In this document: one piece after another, positions 58,732 through 64,000 of the stretch | Layout: every line of letters starts with the position of its first letter | How positions within the stretch are numbered: position 1 is the stretch's first letter | DNA from: JAOPZW01 sp963803375 | GTDB taxonomy: Bacteria > Actinomycetota > Thermoleophilia > Solirubrobacterales > Solirubrobacteraceae | Assembly (NCBI GenBank): GCA_963803375.1 | Contig: CAWDMB010000008.1 | Location: 1 to 64,000 of the forward strand | Direction: 5' to 3' | DNA: 64,000 bases | The notes under the pieces: model-generated | What the model saw: the letters and a program-made list of their open reading frames with translations, nothing else | The model's database searches: none | What the model was told of the DNA's origin: nothing | Made by a program: the position numbers and the translations under genes

Positions 58732-60019
58732 CCAGGGCAGGGTACCCTGCCGCGTCCGGCAGGCCCGCGGCCACCGCGTCGAGCGCCTCGCCGATGACCT
58801 CGGCGGCGCGGTCGATCTCCGCGTCGGAGGCGACGAGCGGCGGGGACAGCGCCACGGCGTCCCCGAGCGAGCGTGCGAGGACCCCGCGGTTGCGCGTCTG
58901 GGCGAACGTGCGCTGGGGCAGGTCCGGCGTGCGGGCGAGCGCCTCGGACGAGAACGCGACGGCGCCGAGCGCGCCGGTCCCGGCGCGCACCTCGCCGACG
59001 AGGTCGTGCGTGGAGAGCGTCCCCAGCGCGCGGGCGATCGGGCCCTCGAGCTCGCGGCCGCGCTCGACGAGCCCCTCGCGCTCGAGGATGTCGAGGTTGG
59101 CCATCGCCGCCGCGCAGCAGGTGGGGTGGCCGGCGTAGGTCGGCCCGTGGCGGAACCAGAGACCGCCCTGATCCCAGAACGGCGCGGCGATCTTGGCGTT
59201 CGCGACGACGCCGCCGAGCGGGAGGTAGCCGCTCGTCACGCCCTTGGCGAAGCACAGCAGGTCGGGGCGCACGTCGAAGCGCTCGGCGCCGAACCACGTG
59301 CCCAGGCGGCCGAACGCGGCGATGACGGCGTCGACGACGAAGAGGATGCCCGTGCGGGCGCACAGCTCGGCGACGCCCTCGACGTAGCCCGGGCGCGGTT
59401 GGTGCACGCCGCCGGCGCCGATGACCGGCTCGACGAAGATCGCGGCGACGCGATCGGCGCCCACGCGCGCGACCTCGGCCTCGAGCGCCTCGAGCGAGTC
59501 GTGGGGGACGAGCGAGGCGTCGGGGTCCAGCGGGCCCATCCCCTCGCGGTTGGCGGCGATGCCGCCGAGGCTCGTCCCGAGGCCGTGGGTGCCGTGGTAG
59601 CCCTGCGCGCGCGAGATCAGGTGGGCGCGGTCGGGCTGCCCGACCGCGTCGAAGTAGCGGCGGGCGAGCTTGGCGGCGGTGTCGATCGCGTCGCCGCCGC
59701 CGGAGACGAGGAAGATCCGCGGATCGTCGAGCGGGGCCAGGTCGGCCAGCCGCTCGGCCAGCGCCTTGGCGGGCGCGTTGGCGAAGGCGCCGAAGCACGA
59801 GTAGCCGGCCAGCTCGCGCATCTGCGCCGCGACGGCGTCGGCGATCTCCGTGCGCCCGTGCCCGACGTTGACGCACCACAGGCTCGCGGTGCCGTCGAAG
59901 AGGCGCCGGCCGTCCGCGTCCCAGACGTACGCGCCCTCCCCGCGCGTGATGACGATCTCGCCCGAGCGCACGGCGTGCATGTCGGCGAAGGGGTGCCAGA
60001 GGCGGGTGTCGGTGGCCAT
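58712..60019 (-). CDS. Class III aminotransferase (omega-transaminase-like)
   Basis: A 435-aa PLP enzyme of fold type I. The PLP lysine is in LLCFAKGVTSGYLPLGG, the cofactor-phosphate region is LVSGGGDAIDTAAKLAR, and the metal/PLP aspartate is in FVVDAVIAAFGRLG. Notably the usual D-E-V there reads D-A-V, so a conserved glutamate is missing. HGPTYAGHPTCCAAA is the C-terminal dimer-contact motif. It transfers an amino group between a beta-, omega- or polyamine-type amine and a keto acid; the substrate is unknown. It starts at an ATG just after the AarF gene's far end and overlaps rhodanese by 20 bp. Confidence 0.92.
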   Translation of the reverse strand: MATDTRLWHPFADMHAVRSGEIVITRGEGAYVWDADGRRLFDGTASLWCVNVGHGRTEIADAVAAQMRELAGYSCFGAFANAPAKALAERLADLAPLDDPRIFLVSGGGDAIDTAAKLARRYFDAVGQPDRAHLISRAQGYHGTHGLGTSLGGIAANREGMGPLDPDASLVPHDSLEALEAEVARVGADRVAAIFVEPVIGAGGVHQPRPGYVEGVAELCARTGILFVVDAVIAAFGRLGTWFGAERFDVRPDLLCFAKGVTSGYLPLGGVVANAKIAAPFWDQGGLWFRHGPTYAGHPTCCAAAMANLDILEREGLVERGRELEGPIARALGTLSTHDLVGEVRAGTGALGAVAFSSEALARTPDLPQRTFAQTRNRGVLARSLGDAVALSPPLVASDAEIDRAAEVIGEALDAVAAGLPDAAGYPALGAADRS

Positions 60020-60162
60020 GGCGCGGACGCTACGCGCCGCCGGTCACGCAGGCAATCGCCGCGGGTGGCGTCTTCGGGACGTCGGTCTCGGGGATCGACT
60101 CCCCGGCGAGTGCCTGGCCGTCAACCTCTCGCTGCCCTGCGAGCGGACGCAGCCGACCTGCG

Positions 60163-61428
60163 CTATCGCCGCCGCTCGTGGAAGGCGTGGTCGTCGCGCC
60201 CGAGCGCGGTCGAAACCGGCTTGCCCGAGTGGTGTTCGGCGGTGATCGCTGCCCAGTCGGCCGCGGCGTGGAAGTCGCCGAGCAGCGAGAGAACCTGGAC
60301 CTCCATGCGGCGCAGCAGCAACGTCGGAGAGGGAATGCTCATGCGGCGCATCAGGGGGAAATATGGTGAGCGCGGCGAGTAGCCCAGTTCCAGCGTGCGG
60401 GTGACGTAGCCGGGATCGATCCGGCGAACGCCTGCGCCGAGCAGCCACTCGCTCGCGGTCGCGAGGTACTCGTGCAACGGGTCGCGATCAAACGCTGCGG
60501 GCTCGCCCAGGTAGCCGAGGCTCGACAGGCCGTCGTGGACGCCCTGCGTGTCGTCCGTGGTCAGCGCGCGCATGACGTCGCGCTCGCCTCGGAGGTACTC
60601 GGCTTCGAGGTCGCGGAGCAGGCCGAAGTCGAGCAGGCACAGCCGTCCATCCCGGCAGACGATGCAGTTGTCGGGGTGGGGATCACCGGCCACGACGCCG
60701 TCACGCCACACGAGGCCGAAGAAGAAGCGGAAGGCGATCTCGCCGATGCGATCGCGCTCCGCCTCGCTCAGGTGTCGTATCTCGTCGGCCCGGAGCCCGT
60801 CGACGTACTCGGTCACGAGCACGCGGCGCCCGGACAGCTCCGTGTGCGCGCGCGGGAGCCGAACGTGCGGATGGCCACGGAACCGTCGCTCCAGGCGGCG
60901 CTGGTGCTGGACCTCGACCTCGTAGTCGAGCTCGTCCGAGATCCGCTCGCGGATCTCGGCCAGCAGGGCGCCCGCGTCGACTCCCGGCGCGAGCCGCTTG
61001 AGGATCGGGCCCACGAGGCCGAGGTTGCGCAGGTCGGCCTCGACGGCCTCCGCCACGCCCGGGTGCTGCACCTTGACTGCCACCTCGTGTCCGTCGCGTG
61101 TGCGCGCGCGGTGGACCTGCCCAAGCGAGGAGAGCGCGAACGGCTCCTCGTTGACGTCGTCGAACAGCTCCCCGACGCGGGCGTCGAGGTCCTGCTCGAT
61201 GACGCGTCGCACGTCCTTGATCGCGACCGCTCGCGCGCCTTCCGGCAGCGCGCCGAGCGCCGGGGGCGACCGGTCGCCTTCGGCGGGCCGGTCCAGCTGG
61301 ATCATCGATAGCAGCTGGCCGACCTTGGGGCCGGCGCCCTTCAGGCGCCGGAGTTGAGCTCCGATCTCGCCCGCGAGCCCGACGGCCCCTCGCGCGTTGG
61401 GTGCGTCACCGCCGAGCGATTCGGTCAT
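60163..61428 (-). CDS. ABC1/AarF (UbiB-type) atypical kinase
   Basis: A 421-aa protein kinase-like ATPase. The family-specific K-x-G-Q motif is GPKVGQLLSM (Lys35, Gln38), the A-rich loop is LSSLGQVHRA, the nucleotide lysine is in VAVKVQHPGV, the catalytic loop is GDPHPDNCIV and the metal loop LLDFGLLRDL. In other bacteria it supports isoprenoid quinone biosynthesis. A typical C-terminal membrane pair is not seen, and it is somewhat short. ATG at 61428 gives MTESLGGDA; upstream sequence is not coding. Confidence 0.93.
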   Translation of the reverse strand: MTESLGGDAPNARGAVGLAGEIGAQLRRLKGAGPKVGQLLSMIQLDRPAEGDRSPPALGALPEGARAVAIKDVRRVIEQDLDARVGELFDDVNEEPFALSSLGQVHRARTRDGHEVAVKVQHPGVAEAVEADLRNLGLVGPILKRLAPGVDAGALLAEIRERISDELDYEVEVQHQRRLERRFRGHPHVRLPRAHTELSGRRVLVTEYVDGLRADEIRHLSEAERDRIGEIAFRFFFGLVWRDGVVAGDPHPDNCIVCRDGRLCLLDFGLLRDLEAEYLRGERDVMRALTTDDTQGVHDGLSSLGYLGEPAAFDRDPLHEYLATASEWLLGAGVRRIDPGYVTRTLELGYSPRSPYFPLMRRMSIPSPTLLLRRMEVQVLSLLGDFHAAADWAAITAEHHSGKPVSTALGRDDHAFHERRR

Positions 61429-61547
61429 CGGGTGCCCTCAGCCTCTCGCCCGTCGCGGGCCCGAGGGCCTCGGGATGTTCAGGGTTCTCCGCAAGCGTGC
61501 GCCGAGAAGGAGGTCGCCTCGGAGCGTGGCGGTAGCCGGGAAGCGTC

Positions 61548-61913
61548 CTACTTCTCGTCCTCCGGTCTGCTCAGCGCCTTCCCGGCGCTCTGCACGACGT
61601 GGTGAAGGAAGTCGTACTGCGTGTGGACCAGTCGGTCGGTCATCTCCATCGCGGCGTCGATGACCTCCTCACGCCTGGACGGGCGCTCGCCGAACGCCGG
61701 CAGCGCCTCGTCGACGGTGTCGACGAACTTGCGCAGCGCCTCGATCGCGGCCCGCTGCCCCGACTCGAGCGACTTGAGCACCTCGTCGGAGAGCTCGGTG
61801 GTCCGGTGGGCGGCGCTGACCTGCTCGTGCTCCTTGCGCTCCTCGGCGTGGCGCTTGCGAGTCGCCGCCGCCTTGCGGCCCGCTGCGCTGCGCTGGGCCT
61901 TGGTCGCTGGCAT
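61548..61913 (-). CDS. Small basic-headed helical protein
   Basis: A 121-aa protein. The N-terminal 28 residues are strongly basic and H1-like (KAQRSAAGRKAAATRKRHAE), and the rest is a series of amphipathic helices (LSDEVLKSLESGQRAAIEAL, RKFVDTVDEALPAF, VIDAAMEMTDRLVHTQYDFL) with a phasin-like look. The start at 61913 is set by a strong AAGGAGGT nine bases upstream. Both a DNA-binding and a granule- or membrane-surface role are conceivable. No family name is claimed. Confidence 0.7.
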   Translation of the reverse strand: MPATKAQRSAAGRKAAATRKRHAEERKEHEQVSAAHRTTELSDEVLKSLESGQRAAIEALRKFVDTVDEALPAFGERPSRREEVIDAAMEMTDRLVHTQYDFLHHVVQSAGKALSRPEDEK

Positions 61914-62126
61914 TGGGTACCTCCTTCGCGGGACGTTGCGTCCCCTCATCACGGCAGTCGAACGCGGGCCGGCGCGGCACTCGCGACTCGCGGCCTCGCC
62001 TGACGGCCCCGCCTCGGCTACGACCATAGGCCACTCCCGCCGGCGGGGTCATCGGTAGAGATTGCGGACGTGGCCCTGTCCGGGCTTCGCGCCCAGATCA
62101 CCCGCGCCGGGCGGGCTCCTCGGCGC

Positions 62127-62978
62127 CTATCCCCAGAAGAGGTTGAAGAGCGCGAACTGGCGCTCTGGGCGCCAGGCCACCGCGGGCCCGAGGCGCATGC
62201 GCTCGCCGGCGCTCGCGGGGGCGAAGCCCCAGCACGACAACGCCCGCGACGCCGCCGCATTCGCCGCCGGCACGACGAGCGTCGAGGGCGGCGGGCCGCC
62301 GGCGACCGCGGCGAGCAGGGCGACGCCGGCCTCCGCGTCGGCGGCGCAGACCGCGACGCCCGCGCCGAACGGCGAGCCCGCCGACCACCCGCACAGCTCG
62401 CCCGCGCGCTCGGCGCCGAGGCCGTCCAGCGGCCGCAGCCGGTCGAGGAAGCGCTCCCGCCGCTCGCCCGTGGCCTGCGCGTCGAGGACGGCGACGGCGG
62501 GCCGGTCGTCCTCGCACAGGGGGCGCACGGAGGGCGCCGCCGCGGCGACGCCCTCGCGGCCGCGCCAGGCCGTGACCGAGCCCTCCCCGACGAAGCCCAG
62601 GTGCTCGTAGACCGGTCGGCCGAGATCGGTGGCGAAGAGGAGCACCGTCTGCGCTCCGCGCTCGCGCAGCCGGGTCACCGCGGCCTCGGCGAGCTGCGTG
62701 CCGATCCCGCGCCCGCGCCGGCGCGACTCGACGCCGAGCGCGCCGATCCAGCCCGTCGACCCGAAGCTCAGCGTGCAGACCGCGCCCACGGCGGCGCGGC
62801 CGACCTCGCCGACGAGGACGTCGCCGTGCGGGCTCGAGCGGGGCAGCGCGATCAGCCGCGCGACGGTCGGACCGAAGGCCGCGCGCGACAGCAGCTCCGC
62901 GATCGCGCTCGCCTCGCGGTCGCGGGCCGCGCGCACGTGGACCGCGCCCGCGAGTCGTCGTCGCGGCAGCGTGCGCAT
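62127..62978 (-). CDS. GNAT-family N-acetyltransferase
   Basis: A 283-aa protein with two GNAT-like halves. The first has the acetyl-CoA motif LGVESRRRGRGIGTQLAEAA (R-x-x-G-x-G/A) and then FATDLGRPVYEHLGFVGEG. The second half (VRPLCEDDRPAVAVLDAQAT and onward) is a degenerate GNAT copy lacking that motif. It acetylates an amine or protein side chain. The ATG lies 4 bp after the stop of a 17-codon open frame. Confidence 0.88.
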   Translation of the reverse strand: MRTLPRRRLAGAVHVRAARDREASAIAELLSRAAFGPTVARLIALPRSSPHGDVLVGEVGRAAVGAVCTLSFGSTGWIGALGVESRRRGRGIGTQLAEAAVTRLRERGAQTVLLFATDLGRPVYEHLGFVGEGSVTAWRGREGVAAAAPSVRPLCEDDRPAVAVLDAQATGERRERFLDRLRPLDGLGAERAGELCGWSAGSPFGAGVAVCAADAEAGVALLAAVAGGPPPSTLVVPAANAAASRALSCWGFAPASAGERMRLGPAVAWRPERQFALFNLFWG

Positions 62979-62982
62979 GGCG

Positions 62983-63036
62983 CTAGCGCAGGATCGCGCC
63001 GACCGCGATCAGGACGATGCAGCCTCCGACGGTCAT
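62983..63036 (-). CDS. Candidate 17-aa membrane microprotein
   Basis: ATG at 63036 gives MTVGGCIVLIAVGAILR and a stop at 62983. The string is hydrophobic with a G-x-x-x-L-I-x-V-G-A-I-L pattern resembling the opening of DUF6458-type membrane proteins, here cut short. It lies just in front of the GNAT gene (4 bp), which suggests translational coupling, but a remnant of a longer gene is equally possible. Confidence 0.3.
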   Translation of the reverse strand: MTVGGCIVLIAVGAILR

Positions 63037-63099
63037 GGCCCCATCATCGCGCACCGCGCGAGCGCTGGAGGGCGTCGCGCGGCTCTACGATGGAGGCGC

Positions 63100-63249
63100 A
63101 TGAACGCGACGGTCACCGACCCCTACGACCTGCCCCAGGAGCACAAGGACTTCCGCGACGCGATCCGCCAGGTCGTCGACGAGCGCGGCGGCCCACGGGC
63201 CGCCGAGATCGACGCCACGGGGGAGTACATCGCCCCCGCCATGCGCTGA
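63100..63249 (+). pseudogene. Acyl-CoA dehydrogenase N-terminal remnant
   Basis: A 49-codon frame whose first 43 codons, YDLPQEHKDFRDAIRQVVDE through IDATGEY, match the first helix of acyl-CoA dehydrogenases. It then ends in YIAPAMR and a stop instead of the usual core. The stop TGA overlaps the metallopeptidase ATG (CTGATGCC), so if translated it could act as a coupled leader peptide. Confidence 0.65.
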
Positions 63250-63878
63250 TGCCCCCGCTGCGCCGCATCGCCCTGTCCGCGGTTGTCGCGCTCTGCGCGG
63301 GGCTGACCGCGGTCGTCGCGCTCGAGGGCTTCAGCCCCGACCGGGGCGTCAAGCTCCTCGAGACGGTCGCGGTCGTCGGTCTCGTGGGCGCCGTCGTCTT
63401 CGGCGGCGCCATCGCCCTCGGCCTGCGCCTGGCCGACTGGCGCGAGCCGGCGTCCGAGGAGGACTTCGAGCGGGTCGTCGAGCGTTCCGAGCGCCTGGCC
63501 CGCGAGGGCCTGGCGGCCGAGCCGGAGGAGGGCTCGTTCATGGCGCTCGACCCCTACGACGACGAGGACTTCGCCGAGCTCGTGCGCGACGCGCTCGACG
63601 ACCTACCGGATCTCCTGCGCGCGCTCGTGGAGAACCACAACGTCGCCGTCGTCGTCTCCGATGGCGGCCGGCGCCGCGGCGCGTACGGCCTGTACCACGG
63701 CGACGGGCCGACGCGCGACGACATCCCCGACCGCATCGTCGTCTTCCGCGACACGCTGCGCCGCGACTTCGGCCATGACCCGGGCCTCCTGCGCGAGCAG
63801 GTCACGCTGACGGTCCGTCACGAGCTCGCCCACCACATCGGGTTCGACGAACTCGGCGTGCGCGGGCTCGGTCTCTGA
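63249..63878 (+). CDS. Membrane-anchored zincin-type metallopeptidase family protein
   Basis: A 209-aa protein. Two N-terminal membrane helices (IALSAVVALCAGLTAVVAL; LLETVAVVGLVGAVVFGGAI) are followed by a charged linker and a metallopeptidase (DUF1025/minimal zincin) domain of about 120 aa: FAELVRDALDDLPDLLRALV, VVFRDTLRRDFGHDPGLL and the zinc motif RHELAHHIGFDE (H-E-x-x-H with further His/Asp). Relatives are usually the soluble domain alone, so the anchor is an addition. The ATG at 63249 overlaps the remnant's stop. Substrate unknown. Confidence 0.85.
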   Translation: MPPLRRIALSAVVALCAGLTAVVALEGFSPDRGVKLLETVAVVGLVGAVVFGGAIALGLRLADWREPASEEDFERVVERSERLAREGLAAEPEEGSFMALDPYDDEDFAELVRDALDDLPDLLRALVENHNVAVVVSDGGRRRGAYGLYHGDGPTRDDIPDRIVVFRDTLRRDFGHDPGLLREQVTLTVRHELAHHIGFDELGVRGLGL

Positions 63879-63887
63879 CCCGAGCTC

Positions 63888-64000
63888 GTGGGCGCCGACG
63901 ACGGCTTGGCGATCGTGCCCTTCGCCTCGGCCGCCGCGTGGGAGGGGTGGCTCGAGACCAACCACGCGGCGTCCGGGGGCGTGTGGATCAAGATCGCCAA
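63888..64000 (+). CDS. YdeI/OmpD-associated family protein, 3' cut by window end
   Basis: Only the first 37 codons are present. IVPFASAAAWEGWLETNHAA then SGGVWIKIA is the characteristic N-terminus of the bacteriocin-protection YdeI/OmpD-associated family. GTG at 63888 or GTG at 63915 may be the start; the second lies at the usual family beginning (VPFASAAAW). It follows the metallopeptidase stop by 9 bp. The end of the window truncates it. Confidence 0.7.
   Translation, partial: MGADDGLAIVPFASAAAWEGWLETNHAASGGVWIKIA

Noticed and set aside
1..64000. tRNA, rRNA, CRISPR and prophage genes
   Set aside because: I looked on both strands and saw no tRNA-like cloverleaf with its T-loop, no rRNA segment, no spacer-repeat array and no phage structural proteins.

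Overview
The window is GC-rich (roughly 70% by eye) bacterial DNA with C/G-ending codons, many GTG starts and short intergenic gaps. A SufU-type SUF operon, an AfsR-like BTAD/NB-ARC regulator, a c-di-AMP riboswitch upstream of an NlpC/P60 hydrolase and many Rossmann and acyl-CoA enzymes point to an actinobacterium. A soil Thermoleophilia/Solirubrobacterales lineage is my best guess, but that placement is inference. There is no rRNA or tRNA gene, CRISPR array or replication origin that I can see.

Layout. 1-1.92 kb: the 3' part of a group II intron with its reverse transcriptase/maturase; the 5' end lies outside the window. 1.9-11.2 kb: a decay zone mixing intact genes (VOC protein, cupin, RHH/MazF-type toxin-antitoxin pair, methyltransferase, alpha/beta hydrolase, ACT-domain malic enzyme) with broken ones (IS630 transposase, MbcA/ParS-like fragment, VOC fragment, class III aminotransferase, SWIM zinc-finger protein, monooxygenase-like protein). 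11.25-23.28 kb: a carbon/acyl-CoA island bounded by two essentially identical 2,150-bp inverted copies of a thiolase plus ketoacyl reductase pair. Between the copies lie a MaoC hydratase, a zinc alcohol dehydrogenase, an aldehyde dehydrogenase with its DUF779 partner and a large acyl-CoA dehydrogenase. Together they could oxidise an alcohol to an acid and handle short acyl-CoAs or hydroxyacyl-CoAs (beta-oxidation or PHA-type chemistry).

23.4-36 kb: mostly housekeeping and envelope genes: SnoaL-like protein, quinone oxidoreductase, SMARCAL1-like SNF2 helicase, a 168-bp palindromic element, membrane protein, beta-helix lipoprotein, 6-phosphogluconate dehydrogenase, OafA-type acyltransferase, HtrA-type protease, FAD-dependent reductase and a CAP-domain protein. 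36-44 kb: the iron-sulfur assembly locus in two blocks, Rrf2 regulator-sufC-sufS-sufU and Rieske ferredoxin-sufB-sufD, split by an AbiEi/DUF559 protein and a zinc-type reductase.

44-54.4 kb: berberine-bridge-type oxidase, AfsR-like regulator, a protein with a 51-bp tandem repeat, LOG-family protein, phospholipase D-like protein, M20 peptidase, and the riboswitch-controlled cell-wall hydrolase. 54.4-64 kb: frameshifted arfB, cytochrome P450, a molybdopterin oxidoreductase/flavin reductase/DUF6510 module, cold-shock protein with a structured leader, rhodanese, class III aminotransferase, ABC1 kinase, a small basic protein, GNAT acetyltransferase, a zincin metallopeptidase and the start of a YdeI-like gene cut by the window end.

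I found no clearly new multi-gene system. The least explained structures are the long inverted duplication (11.25/23.28 kb), the 168-bp palindrome between two genes (27.1 kb), the cold-shock leader hairpin and the repeat-bearing protein at 49 kb.
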